Shown here piece after piece: positions 7,549-16,154 of a DNA stretch of 47,171 nucleotides. Under the pieces are notes generated by a model that was given only the letters and a program-made list of their open reading frames with translations, made no database searches and was not told where the DNA came from. The DNA comes from JAITWN01 sp964384095 (GTDB lineage Bacteria > Pseudomonadota > Gammaproteobacteria > SZUA-140). The position numbers and the translations under genes were made by a program. The stretch's first letter is position 1. Each line of letters begins with the position of its first letter. The stretch covers positions 1 through 47,171 of the forward strand of contig CAYLKC010000004.1 in NCBI GenBank assembly GCA_964384095.1. Reading direction: 5' to 3'.

Positions 7549-8802
7549 ATGACTGAGAAACACGTGACAGTCCTGATCATCGGCGGCGGCGCCGCCGGCG
7601 TCTCGGTTGCAAACGACATGCGTCGCCGCAAGCCGGACCTCGACATCGCGATCATCGAACCCTCGGAAAGGCACTATTACCAGCCCGGCTTCACGATCAT
7701 CGGCGGCGGCGCGTACACGCTGGCGCAGGCCACCCGTAACGAGGCCGAGCTGATCGGCCCGGGCATAGAATGGATACGCGACTGGGCCGAGACCTTCGAT
7801 CCCGAAAACTACAAGGTCACACTGCGCTCGGGCACGGTCATCAGCTACGACTTCCTCGTCGTCTGCCCCGGTCTGCAACTCGACTGGGACAAGGTCGACG
7901 GCCTGAAGTCGGCGCTGAACAATCACGGCGTCTGCAGCAACTACTCACCGGACACCGTCGAATATACCTGGGAGTGCATCAAGGGGATGCGTTCCGGCAC
8001 CGCGCTGTTCACGCAGCCGCCGATGCCGATCAAGTGCGCCGGCGCGCCGCAGAAGATCATGTATCTCGCTGCCGACCGCTTCCGCAAGCACGGCAACCTC
8101 AAGATGTACAACATCGAGTTCTGCAATGCCGGCCCGGTCATGTTCGGCGTGCCGTTCTTTGCAAAGCCGCTGTCGCAGATCGCGGCCGGTTACGGGATCA
8201 AGACCAGCTTCAATCACAACCTCGTTGCGATCGACGGCCCCGGCAAGACCGCAACCTTCGAGGTCAGCGATGCCGACGGCAACAAGACCCGCGTCGAAAA
8301 GAAGTTCGACATGATCCATGTGACGCCGCCGCAGAGCGCGCCGGACTTCATCAAGAAGAGCCCGCTGGCCGCCGCATCGGGCTGGGTCGATGTCCATGAA
8401 AACACGCTGCAGCACCGGAAGTATCCGAACGTCTTCGGGCTCGGCGATGCGACGACGACACCGAACGCGAAGACCGCCGCTGCGGTGCGCAAGCAGGTGC
8501 CGGTCGTGGTCGACAACCTGCTGAACCAGATGGCCGGCAGGCCGGTAGAACCGCGCTATGACGGTTACGGCTCCTGCCCGCTGACGACCTCGCTGGATGC
8601 GGTGATGCTTGCCGAGTTCGGTTACGGCGGCAAGGTGATGCCGTCATTTCCGCTGCTCGATCCGCGCAAGCCCCGCTACCTCTGGTGGATCGGCAAGACC
8701 ACGGGCTTCCCGTTCCTGTACTGGCAGATCATGCTGAAGGGCCGGCGCATCGACCTGCCGAGCCGGGAGAGCTACGCGCGCAAGTTCGTCGAGGGCGGCT
8801 GA
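7549..8802 (+). CDS. sqr: sulfide:quinone oxidoreductase, type II (SQOR-like)
   Basis: A 417-residue FAD flavoprotein that oxidises sulfide and passes electrons to the quinone pool at the inner membrane. It has the FAD-binding GGGAAG (12-17), the IKCAGAPQK segment with Cys163 and the YGSCPLTT segment with Cys343. These align with the two catalytic cysteines of mitochondrial SQOR (Cys201 and Cys379 in human). The segment HVTPPQSAPD and the C-terminal FPFLYWQIMLKG are also typical of this type. It differs from the type I (SqrA) enzymes of Rhodobacter. AGGAGGA precedes the ATG. The gene stands alone and is convergent with the EF-hand gene only 7 bases away. It is the clearest marker of sulfur metabolism here. 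Confidence 0.93.
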   Translation: MTEKHVTVLIIGGGAAGVSVANDMRRRKPDLDIAIIEPSERHYYQPGFTIIGGGAYTLAQATRNEAELIGPGIEWIRDWAETFDPENYKVTLRSGTVISYDFLVVCPGLQLDWDKVDGLKSALNNHGVCSNYSPDTVEYTWECIKGMRSGTALFTQPPMPIKCAGAPQKIMYLAADRFRKHGNLKMYNIEFCNAGPVMFGVPFFAKPLSQIAAGYGIKTSFNHNLVAIDGPGKTATFEVSDADGNKTRVEKKFDMIHVTPPQSAPDFIKKSPLAAASGWVDVHENTLQHRKYPNVFGLGDATTTPNAKTAAAVRKQVPVVVDNLLNQMAGRPVEPRYDGYGSCPLTTSLDAVMLAEFGYGGKVMPSFPLLDPRKPRYLWWIGKTTGFPFLYWQIMLKGRRIDLPSRESYARKFVEGG

Positions 8803-8809
8803 CGCCCGC

Positions 8810-11026
8810 TCAGGCCGGCGGATCGTCCGGCGGCATCAGGCTCTCGAAACCCGGCTGGCTGCCAGCCGGGTCGCCGAGCAAGCCGCCGCTGAGCATCTCG
8901 ATGACCCCGAACGAGTTCAGCAGGCTGTAGATAAAGCCGACGATCACGATCAGCATCACGAGCTTTGGCCACGCGGAAGGCCGCTGGCCGAAGCGGTCGC
9001 CCGCGGAGACGCGCGCGCCGGGCGGCAGGTGGGCGAGGCCGGTCAGGCTGGCGCCGAACGGGACATTGATGCGGGCGCGGGCATTGATCGCCCAGCCGTT
9101 GGCGTCGAGCAGTGGACCAAGGTTGCGCTTGCGCAGCTTGAGCCAGGCAATCACCAGCGACGGCCCGGAGATGATCAGCATCAGTACGCCGAGCGCGATG
9201 CACAGCTGCCAGAACGGCAGCTTGACGAGTCCGCTCAGATAACCGGCGATCGCCGCGATCGCGGTGGCCAGCGCGCCGAAGGCGACGCCCATCGCGGCGA
9301 CGGTGCCGACATCGATCTTCTTCCCTTCCGGCGGTTTCGCCTTATCGACATTCGCGGCATCGGCCGCGGCGGTCTCGAGTTTCGTCGAGGAGGCCGCATC
9401 CGCGGCCGCGGCGCGCTTCGCCACCTGTTCCTCGATCAGACGCACCAGCTTCTTGTATGGGGCCCAGAAGGCCTGGCGCAGGCTGATCGGGTTATCGATG
9501 ATCTTCGTGATCGTCGCATCCCAGTCGCGGCCGTCGCGATCGTAATAGACGCCGTTCCTGCCGACGATCAGGTTGTCGGAATCACCGTTGGTGACCGCCG
9601 CGACGATCTGCCGCGTCTCGCCGCTACCCTTGCGCACGCAGTCGCAAAAGACCAGGCAAGTGCCGGCCATTGCCGCCATCGCCGCCTGCTTCGCGGCGTC
9701 ACCGACCAGCAGCGTCAGGTCGCAGCTGCGTTGATCGATATAGAGCCGGCCGGCCTGGAAGATCGCCGGTGTCTCCCGGCTGTAGAACGGCCGGAAATTG
9801 ACGAAGTTCTCGCACAGAGATTGCAGGTGCCGGCAATAGCGCACGAAGCGGTCGACGTCCTGGATGGAAGCCGCCGTGCCTGCCTCAGCAAGATCCTTGT
9901 CGATCAGCGCAACGAGACGATCGCCGACATCAGCGGCGAGGATCCGGTCTATCCGCCCGGATTCGAGCACATTGACCGGTGAAGCCGACATCGCGCGACT
10001 CCAGGCCTCGAACGGCGCGACCTTCGCCTGCAACGACAGCCAGTCATCGAGGGTCAGTTCCTTGCGCGCGCCGAGCAACGGTGCGATCGCATCGGTGTTC
10101 AAACGTGCGATCGCCTCGGCCCAGGCCGGATTGATGCCTTCATCGAGCGGTAATGGTCTGCCCGCCTCGACATGCGCGAGCGGCAGCGCGGCGATCTCGG
10201 TCGCCGTGGGCAGCAACTCGGTCATCGACATCGCCTGGTAGTCCTTTTCGTCGCGGTTCAGCATGTTTGCCGCGCGCGGATCGAAGGCCGCGAGCCGGCA
10301 ACGCGTGAAATAATCGGTGACCTTGGCACGCACCGCGTCGATCGCTGCCGCCGCCGCGCCTGTCGCCTCGCCGAGCAGCAGGATCGTCGCGTCGGCTTCG
10401 GGCTGCTGCGCCAGTTCCGGATGGGCAGCGGCCGCGGCGAGGAAGTTGTCGAGTTTCGCGCGGGAGATGCCGGGCTTGCCGGAGAGATCGGCATCGCCGC
10501 CGAGACAGGTGATGATGTCTTCGATGACGGACTTCAGCACCTCGTCATCAGTGCTGTCGGCGGTGATGATGCCGTCACCGTTGAAGCGCATTTGCGCAAA
10601 GCGCGCAGCCGCATCGACGGTATCCTCGATGCCGATGTCGGTGGCATCAGGGCGGTCGATCAGTTCCAGCACATGCCGCGCGTCGGCAAGCATCGCCGCG
10701 CCGTCCTCATTACCGTCGTCGATCGCGATGAGCGGCAGGCGCTCATGCCGTCCGAGCAGGTCTTCCGCATCCCGCAGCAGGCCACCGGCCCAGCGGATCG
10801 CCGCGATCAGCTCCGGCGCGCGGATGCGGCCGTCACCGTCGGTATCGATCAGCTCGAGGGTCTTCGTGTCAAAATGCAGGCCCTTGACCGGACATGCGAG
10901 CGCAGCCCACAACTTCTGGTCCAGCTGGTCGAGCGCCATCAGGTCGGCGCCGGTCGTCAGCGCCACCTGCTCGAAGTCGCCTGCGCGAAAGAATTTCCAC
11001 TCGTGACCCGCTGCCGACTGCGCCAT
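8810..11026 (-). CDS. large EF-hand-containing membrane protein of unknown function
   Basis: A 738-residue protein. The first 80 residues include a canonical EF-hand loop, DTDGDGRIRAPE (61-72). Degenerate calcium-loop-like segments follow (FNGDGIITADS, and DADLSGKPGISR). The middle is soluble and largely helical with conserved-looking stretches (YYDRDGRDWDATI). The C-terminal quarter has two adjacent membrane helices (around VAAMGVAFGALATAIAAIAG and QLCIALGVLMLIISGPSLVI) and a last one (LVMLIVIVGFIYSLLNSF). GGAGGGGAG precedes the ATG. I do not recognise a named family. A calcium-responsive membrane-anchored protein is a fair structural description; its job is unknown. No close operon partner is evident: the next leftward gene is 95 bases upstream. 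Confidence 0.8.
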   Translation of the reverse strand: MAQSAAGHEWKFFRAGDFEQVALTTGADLMALDQLDQKLWAALACPVKGLHFDTKTLELIDTDGDGRIRAPELIAAIRWAGGLLRDAEDLLGRHERLPLIAIDDGNEDGAAMLADARHVLELIDRPDATDIGIEDTVDAAARFAQMRFNGDGIITADSTDDEVLKSVIEDIITCLGGDADLSGKPGISRAKLDNFLAAAAAHPELAQQPEADATILLLGEATGAAAAAIDAVRAKVTDYFTRCRLAAFDPRAANMLNRDEKDYQAMSMTELLPTATEIAALPLAHVEAGRPLPLDEGINPAWAEAIARLNTDAIAPLLGARKELTLDDWLSLQAKVAPFEAWSRAMSASPVNVLESGRIDRILAADVGDRLVALIDKDLAEAGTAASIQDVDRFVRYCRHLQSLCENFVNFRPFYSRETPAIFQAGRLYIDQRSCDLTLLVGDAAKQAAMAAMAGTCLVFCDCVRKGSGETRQIVAAVTNGDSDNLIVGRNGVYYDRDGRDWDATITKIIDNPISLRQAFWAPYKKLVRLIEEQVAKRAAAADAASSTKLETAAADAANVDKAKPPEGKKIDVGTVAAMGVAFGALATAIAAIAGYLSGLVKLPFWQLCIALGVLMLIISGPSLVIAWLKLRKRNLGPLLDANGWAINARARINVPFGASLTGLAHLPPGARVSAGDRFGQRPSAWPKLVMLIVIVGFIYSLLNSFGVIEMLSGGLLGDPAGSQPGFESLMPPDDPPA

Positions 11027-11121
11027 CTGCGCTCCCCTCCATTCTGATGCGTTGATCCAGCCCTCGCCGGCACACCGCAGGTGGCCCGCACCGGATTATA
11101 GGCACGTCATGCAGGAACGCG

Positions 11122-11373
11122 CTATAAGGCGGACGCCGGCACAGTCAGCAAATACAGTTGCAATATGAAATTAATCAGTGACAACACGCCGAATACGCGC
11201 ACCAGCAGGGCCAGCCCGCTGCTCTGGCCCCAGGCATCGAGCAACTCGGGGTTGCCGCTGGCCCGCGCGAAGAACGCGGCCAGGAAACGAACGACATCGC
11301 GAGACCGGTGCAGGCAGGCCACGCCGACCCAGAGGAAAAAGACGGCCATCAGCAGATTCATCAGGGTATCCAT
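11122..11373 (-). CDS. small membrane protein downstream of cpxA-like gene
   Basis: An 83-residue protein with two likely membrane helices, at residues 1-19 and about 54-76, joined by a basic loop (HRSRDVVRF). Its ATG lies five bases after the stop of the sensor kinase, so it is the third gene of the regulator operon. I do not recognise the family. Small membrane proteins can modulate adjacent sensor kinases, so a role as an accessory to the kinase is conceivable, but there is no direct evidence. Confidence 0.6.
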   Translation of the reverse strand: MDTLMNLLMAVFFLWVGVACLHRSRDVVRFLAAFFARASGNPELLDAWGQSSGLALLVRVFGVLSLINFILQLYLLTVPASAL

Positions 11374-11378
11374 GCGCG

Positions 11379-12734
11379 TCAGCCGGGTCCGATAGGCAGG
11401 CGGATCGTGACCTCGAGTCCGCCACCCACCATATTACCGGCGGCGATACGCCCCCGGTGTCGCTCGATCGCGCGGCGGGCGATCGCGAGGCCGAGGCCAT
11501 GTCCTCCACTGGCGCGCTCGCGCGCCTCGCTGGCGCGGAAGAACGGCTCGAAGATCTTATCGAGCAGGGCCTCGTTCACGCCGGGCCCGTGGTCCTGTAC
11601 CGTAATGACGGCTTCGCCGGCAGCGCTGTCGACGATCAGCGAGATCCCGACCTCCGAACCCTCGGCGGTATGACGCAGGGCATTGCGAACGACATTCTCG
11701 ACGGCGCTGTGCAACAGTTCGGGATCGCCATGAACGGCCGCCGGCTCGCTGCGCAAGACGTCGACGCGCTTGTCCGGGCCGGCCTCGAAGCCGGCGTCCG
11801 CGGCGACGTCGGCGACCAGCGCGGCGAGATCAACCGGCTCCCGCGTCTGCCCGTTGCTCTCACCCTCGAGCCGGGTCAACGACAGCACCTGGCCGATCAG
11901 ATCATTGAGCCGCTCAGCCTCGCGCTCGATGCGGTCGAGCTCGGGATCGACACTGCCACCGCTGCGCTGGCGCGCGAGTCCGAGCGCCGCCTGCAGACGC
12001 GCCAGCGGCGAGCGCAGCTCATGAGAGACATCGCGCAGCAGGCGTTGCTGATCCTCGATCAGTCCCTGCAGGCGGTCTGCCATGCGGTCGAAATCGCGGC
12101 CGAGGCCGCCGAGCTCATCACGCCGGCCGGCGAAGTTCTCGCCGAGGCGGATATCGAGATTGCCGCCGGCCAGTCCCTGGGTCGCGGCGCGCAGGCGGCG
12201 CACCGGCGCGGTCATCGTGCGGGCGAGCGCGAGACAGACCAGCGCGCTCAGCGTCAGCGCAGCCAGCAGCCCCTGGAACGTGAACAGGTGCCAGACAGGA
12301 TGCGGCGGCCTGAACACCAGCACCAGCCGGTAGAAGCCCTCGCCCGGCACCGCCAGCGAATGCACGATCAGCCCGCGGCGTTCGCGCGACCCTTCAGTGC
12401 GGGGGGCATCATCGGGCGGCATCCGCGCGAATCGCTGGAGAAATCCCGGCGGCGTCTGGCCGAGCGCCTCCTGTCCCGAGGCATCGAACACGAACACACG
12501 CATCGCGCGGGTGTTTTCGCGGTGTTCCAGCCAGTTGCGCAGACCGGTGAGGCCGCGCGTGCGCAACACCTGTTCCGCGCGGGAGGCGTCTTCGGTGAAC
12601 TGGTTCTGGGCACGCTCGATCAGCGGCGGTATCTTCTCGCCGCCAAGCTGGGCGGTGGTCAGCGCGATGACCGCACCGACCGTGATCATCGTCAGCCAGA
12701 ATGCGAGAAAGATCTTGCCGAACAGGCCGAACAT
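11379..12734 (-). CDS. cpxA: CpxA-like sensor histidine kinase
   Basis: A 451-residue inner-membrane kinase. An N-terminal helix (about 8-28), a periplasmic domain of about 120 residues, a second helix (about 152-172), a HAMP domain (about 170-222), then the dimerisation box DVSHELRSPLARL with His238. The ATP-binding domain has ENVVRNALRHT (N box), VQDHGPGV (G1) and GGHGLGLAIARRAI (G2). The H-box sequence and pairing with the downstream-transcribed regulator match the Cpx envelope-stress group. It begins two bases after the regulator stop and is followed by a small membrane protein. It probably senses envelope damage and phosphorylates the regulator. No cpxP homologue is visible beside it. 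Confidence 0.9.
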   Translation of the reverse strand: MFGLFGKIFLAFWLTMITVGAVIALTTAQLGGEKIPPLIERAQNQFTEDASRAEQVLRTRGLTGLRNWLEHRENTRAMRVFVFDASGQEALGQTPPGFLQRFARMPPDDAPRTEGSRERRGLIVHSLAVPGEGFYRLVLVFRPPHPVWHLFTFQGLLAALTLSALVCLALARTMTAPVRRLRAATQGLAGGNLDIRLGENFAGRRDELGGLGRDFDRMADRLQGLIEDQQRLLRDVSHELRSPLARLQAALGLARQRSGGSVDPELDRIEREAERLNDLIGQVLSLTRLEGESNGQTREPVDLAALVADVAADAGFEAGPDKRVDVLRSEPAAVHGDPELLHSAVENVVRNALRHTAEGSEVGISLIVDSAAGEAVITVQDHGPGVNEALLDKIFEPFFRASEARERASGGHGLGLAIARRAIERHRGRIAAGNMVGGGLEVTIRLPIGPG

Positions 12735-12736
12735 CG

Positions 12737-13435
12737 TCAGCGTTCCTCGCGGACATAGAGATAACCAATGCCGCGCACGGTCTGGATGCGTTCGTCGCCG
12801 CCCGGCAGGGCGCCGAGCTTGCGCCGCAGATTGCTGATGTGCATATCAAGGCTGCGATCGTAGCGGGTCAGCTTGCGCCCGAGCGCGCGCTCCGACAGCA
12901 ACTCCTTGGAGACGACCTCGCCGGCTGATTCGAGCAGGGCCGCAAGCACGCTATATTCGGTGCTGGTCAGGGCGACCGGCGCGCCGTTCTGTAACACGCG
13001 GCGCGCGCCCGGCTGCAACTCGATGTCGCCGACCCGCGGCGCGTCATCCCCCTCCGCCTGGGCATCGGCGCCGGCGCGGCGCAGCACGGCGCGCACGCGG
13101 GCGACGAGCACGCGCGGATTGCAGGGTTTGGGCAGGTAGTCGTCGGCGCCGAGCTCGAGGCCGACGATGCTGTCGACGTCACCGCCGCGCGCGGTCAGCA
13201 TCAGCACCGGCGTCAGCGACTTGCGTCGCAGCTCGCGCAGCACGTCAAAACCGTTGCGCCCGGGCATCATCACGTCGAGTATGACGAGATCATGCTCCTC
13301 AGACAGCGCCCGCGCCAGCGCCGCATCACCGTCATGGACGACCTCGACCTCGATGCCCTCTCCGGCGAGATAGTCGCCGAGCATCTCGCACAGTTCCTCG
13401 TCGTCGTCGGCCAGCAGCAATCGCGTCATCGGCAT
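12737..13435 (-). CDS. cpxR: CpxR-like response regulator (OmpR family)
   Basis: A 232-residue response regulator. The receiver domain has the acidic pocket ADDDEEL, phospho-acceptor Asp54 in LVILDVMMPG, the switch residues in MLTARGG, and Lys in YLPKPCN. The C-terminal winged helix has the OmpR-type SxEYSVLAALL, ...LDMHISNLRRKLG and IQTVRGIGYLYV. Either of two Met (13435 or 13429) could be the start. Upstream is a GTAAG-TTTGT-GTAAA element that fits the CpxR box, with a TATAAT -10 downstream of it, so autoregulation is likely. This supports the Cpx identity rather than OmpR or PhoP. Confidence 0.92.
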   Translation of the reverse strand: MPMTRLLLADDDEELCEMLGDYLAGEGIEVEVVHDGDAALARALSEEHDLVILDVMMPGRNGFDVLRELRRKSLTPVLMLTARGGDVDSIVGLELGADDYLPKPCNPRVLVARVRAVLRRAGADAQAEGDDAPRVGDIELQPGARRVLQNGAPVALTSTEYSVLAALLESAGEVVSKELLSERALGRKLTRYDRSLDMHISNLRRKLGALPGGDERIQTVRGIGYLYVREER

Positions 13436-13458
13436 CGGTTCTCCACGGGCATGTACCG

Positions 13459-13464
13459 ATTATA
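13459..13464 (-). promoter_or_regulatory. -10 element of the cpxRA-like operon
   Basis: A perfect TATAAT on the - strand. The position expected for a -35 hexamer (13487-13482) reads TCCGGG, a poor match, which fits a promoter that needs an activator. Transcription would start near 13452, giving a leader of under 20 bases. Confidence 0.55.
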
Positions 13465-13493
13465 TCGCCGCGTTCCGCGCGCCCGGACCGGCT

Positions 13494-13508
13494 TTTACAC
13501 AAACTTAC
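13494..13508 (-). promoter_or_regulatory. CpxR box upstream of cpxR
   Basis: On the - strand GTAAG-TTTGT-GTAAA matches the known CpxR consensus GTAAA-N5-GTAAA with one mismatch and exact spacing. Its centre lies about 49 bases before the predicted transcription start. This suggests that phosphorylated regulator activates its own operon. Confidence 0.6.
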
Positions 13509-13527
13509 ACGGCCGGCGTCGGCCTGG

Positions 13528-14025
13528 TCAGCGATAGACCTTGCGCCTGAACAGGTCGCGATGACTGACGACGCGGTCGGTAAACAGCAGTCCATCGAGG
13601 TGATCGAGTTCGTGCTGCGCGACGCGCGCCTCGAAGCCTTCCATGTCATGGCGGCGGCAGACCCCCGACTCGTCGCGCGATTCCAGCGTGATGCGCTCCG
13701 CGCGGGTGACATTGCCGGTATAGTCCGGCACGGACAGGCAGCCTTCCCGGCCGACGACCTCGCCGTCGCGGCGGACGATACGCGGATTCACCAGCACCAG
13801 ACGACCGTGGCCGGAGACACCGGCGCGCCCGGAGACGTCGACGATGACGATACGACGCAGGTCGCCGACCTGGGTCGCGGCAATGCCGACGGCGGCAGGT
13901 CCTGCGCGCATCGTCTCCTCGAGGTCCGCGATGAAGTCACGCAGTTCCGCGTCGAAACATTCGACCTCGGCGGCCACACGCCTGAGGCGAGGGTCGGGAT
14001 GGACCAGAAGGGGCAGTACCGCCAT
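13528..14025 (-). CDS. def: peptide deformylase
   Basis: A 165-residue metalloenzyme that removes the formyl group from new protein N-termini. The three family motifs are present: GIAATQVG (47-54, with Thr where Pro is more usual), EGCLSVP with metal ligand Cys96, and QHELDHLDG with His138, catalytic Glu139 and His142. It lacks the fmt neighbour of the main def gene in many proteobacteria, so it may be a second, specialised deformylase. It starts seven bases after the stop of the ACT-domain gene and is the last of a leftward gene run. Whether another def exists cannot be seen here. Confidence 0.93.
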   Translation of the reverse strand: MAVLPLLVHPDPRLRRVAAEVECFDAELRDFIADLEETMRAGPAAVGIAATQVGDLRRIVIVDVSGRAGVSGHGRLVLVNPRIVRRDGEVVGREGCLSVPDYTGNVTRAERITLESRDESGVCRRHDMEGFEARVAQHELDHLDGLLFTDRVVSHRDLFRRKVYR

Positions 14026-14032
14026 CGCGGGG

Positions 14033-14554
14033 TCAGGCGATCACGGTCTCGATCGGCGTCAGCGTCACGTCGATGCCCTGTTTGCGGATGATCTCCACCG
14101 CGGCCGCCAGCGACGGGACGCCCTCGAGCGCGCGGCCCTCGATCTGCATGACATAGAGCGGGTTCTGCTCGCTGCCGGCGACATCGGAATCGAGGTGGAG
14201 GATATCGAGTCCGGCCTCGGCCAGCGCGCCGACCGCCTGCGCGACGATGCCGGCGCGGTCCGCACTGCTGACGCTGATGCGCACGTCCGGCTCGACATGA
14301 CGATGGAGCCGGGCCTCGATGCGATCGACATGGAGACTCAGCCCCAGCGAATCGGTCACCGGTTCGACGATCGCCGCGAGCGCCCTGGCGTTGCCGGGAT
14401 AGCTCACCATCAGCATGATCGCGAAATTGCCGCCGAGCCGCATCATCGACGCCTCGCCGAGGTTGCCGCCGCCGTCATGCAGCGCATGCGTGATGCGGGC
14501 GACGATGCCGGGACGGTCGGCGCCGACCACCGTGAGCATGTACCATTTGTCCAT
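14033..14554 (-). CDS. tandem ACT-domain protein, GcvR-like
   Basis: A 173-residue protein made of two ACT domains (about 3-85 and 90-168), each opening with the typical strand and loop (YMLTVVGADRPGIVARITHAL and VRISVSSADRAGIVAQAVGAL). This is the layout of the glycine cleavage system regulator GcvR, which binds GcvA and senses glycine. The presence of glycine-consuming betaine synthesis in this genome makes a link to glycine attractive, but no gcv gene is in the window and ACT pairs sense other amino acids too. GGGAGGG precedes the ATG and overlaps the region right after the ZIP gene stop, 10 bases away. Confidence 0.8.
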   Translation of the reverse strand: MDKWYMLTVVGADRPGIVARITHALHDGGGNLGEASMMRLGGNFAIMLMVSYPGNARALAAIVEPVTDSLGLSLHVDRIEARLHRHVEPDVRISVSSADRAGIVAQAVGALAEAGLDILHLDSDVAGSEQNPLYVMQIEGRALEGVPSLAAAVEIIRKQGIDVTLTPIETVIA

Positions 14555-14564
14555 AGCGCCCTCC

Positions 14565-15344
14565 CTAGTGCAGGGTGGCGTGTGCCAGGTGGATCACGAC
14601 CACGCCTGCGACGATCAGCGCCAGTTGCTGGAAGGTGGCCGCCGGCTGCAGGCGCTTGTGCAGTCCGGGGATCAGGTCGGCGACCGCGATATAGATGAAA
14701 CTTGCCGCGGCGATTGCCAGCACGTAAGGCACGATGTGCAGGACCTCCGACAGCAGGAAATACGCGAGCACACCACCCAGAACGGTCGTCGTGCTCGCCA
14801 GCAGATTGTAGACGAAGGCCTTGCGGCGGCTGAAGCCGCTTTCGAGCAGCACCGCGAAGTCGCCGACCTCCTGCGGGATTTCGTGCATCGCAACCGCGAT
14901 CGCGGTAACGATCCCGAGGTGGATGTCGGTCAGGAACGCGGCGGCGATCAGGATACCGTCGACGAAATTGTGCAGACTGTCGCCGAGCAGGATCAGGTTA
15001 CCGGCGACCGGTGGCTCATGCGGCATGTGCTCGGGAGTGTGCGCCTCGCATTCGAAGGAATGGCAGTGCCGCCACAGGATGGTCTTCTCGAGCACGAAGA
15101 AACCGAGCAGGCCGGCCAGCACCGCATAGCCGATGTGATGGACATCCTCGATCGAAGGATCGAGGATCGCATGCGGCAACAGCGCGAGGAAGGCGGCGCC
15201 AAGTAGCGCACCGACCGCGAAGCTGACCAGGTGCGGGAGGATGCGTTCGCGCCACGGTTCCGGCGCGAGCAGGAATGAGCCGGCGGCGACGACGCTCAGC
15301 ACGCCGCCGGCCAGGCAGAACACGATGATCAGTAACAGGGTCAT
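14565..15344 (-). CDS. ZIP family metal transporter
   Basis: A 259-residue membrane protein with about eight helices. The ZIP family signatures are clear: HNFVDGILIAAAF in helix IV and HEIPQEVGDFAVLL in helix V, which form the metal path. A histidine-rich loop (WRHCHSFECEAHTPEHMPH) between helices III and IV is typical of metal-sensing loops. It would import Zn2+ or another divalent metal such as Fe2+ or Mn2+. Its ATG overlaps the stop of the ankyrin lipoprotein gene by four bases (ATGA), so the two proteins are translationally coupled. Confidence 0.9.
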   Translation of the reverse strand: MTLLLIIVFCLAGGVLSVVAAGSFLLAPEPWRERILPHLVSFAVGALLGAAFLALLPHAILDPSIEDVHHIGYAVLAGLLGFFVLEKTILWRHCHSFECEAHTPEHMPHEPPVAGNLILLGDSLHNFVDGILIAAAFLTDIHLGIVTAIAVAMHEIPQEVGDFAVLLESGFSRRKAFVYNLLASTTTVLGGVLAYFLLSEVLHIVPYVLAIAAASFIYIAVADLIPGLHKRLQPAATFQQLALIVAGVVVIHLAHATLH

Positions 15345-16117
15345 GGCATCGATTCCGCCGCCGGCTGTCCTGCCTGCAGGAGTTCGCGCAGATACTCGAC
15401 GGCCTCGGCCTGCTTGCGCTTGACCGCCCAGGTCAGCGCATCCTCGTCTTCCTCGTTCCTGAGGCCGGGATCGGCGCCATGCGCGACCAGCAGCTTCATC
15501 ATCGGCACATGGCCCTGGCGCGCGGCGCGCATCAGCGCCGTATGGCCGTCATTTGCCTGCGCATTGACTTCGGCACCCTCCCCGAGCAGGAGTTCGGCGA
15601 TGCCGTCATGACCGAGATAGGCGGCGACCATCAGCGGCGTCAGCCCGTTTCCGTTCGCGGTGTTGACGTCGGCGCCATGGTCGATCATCAGGCGGATGAT
15701 CCTGACGTTGTCGGTGACCGGCTGGATGATCAGCACGCCGTTACCGTAACTGTCGGTAGCGTGGACATCGGCGCCGCGCGTGACCAGCTCACGCGCCAGA
15801 TCGTAGTGATCCCCGGCGACCGCGAACATCAGCGGCGAGACCCCGATATCGCCCTTGGCGTTGACATCGGCGTCGTGATCGAGGAGCACGCGCGCGACGT
15901 CGAGATGACCGCGCCGGACCGCGACCGCGAGCAGCGGATCGTCGGCGCGATTGCGGGTATTGACGTCACTGCCCTGCGCGAGCAGCTCCTCGACGGCCGC
16001 AGCGTCGCCGCCGTTGACCGCGCTGACAATCGGATTTTCACAGGCGGCGAGCAGAGGCAACAGGGCGAGCAGCAGCGTGGCGCGCAGCAACAGGGACAGG
16101 GTCGGTCGCGAAGGCAT
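15341..16117 (-). CDS. ankyrin-repeat lipoprotein
   Basis: A 258-residue protein. The N-terminus is a lipoprotein signal with lipobox LLAAC (Cys26), so it should be anchored to a membrane facing the periplasm. The rest is a set of six to seven ankyrin repeats (units such as GHLDVARVLLDHDADVNAK and GLTPLMVAAYLGHDGIAELL). Ankyrin repeats bind proteins. It lies 37 bases after pgeF and overlaps the ZIP transporter by four bases, which makes the transporter or a periplasmic partner of it a reasonable target. That partnership is inference. Confidence 0.85.
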   Translation of the reverse strand: MPSRPTLSLLLRATLLLALLPLLAACENPIVSAVNGGDAAAVEELLAQGSDVNTRNRADDPLLAVAVRRGHLDVARVLLDHDADVNAKGDIGVSPLMFAVAGDHYDLARELVTRGADVHATDSYGNGVLIIQPVTDNVRIIRLMIDHGADVNTANGNGLTPLMVAAYLGHDGIAELLLGEGAEVNAQANDGHTALMRAARQGHVPMMKLLVAHGADPGLRNEEDEDALTWAVKRKQAEAVEYLRELLQAGQPAAESMP

Positions 16118-16154
16118 CGATTCGGTGGATCCAGGACGGGCAAAGGGCCTTATT

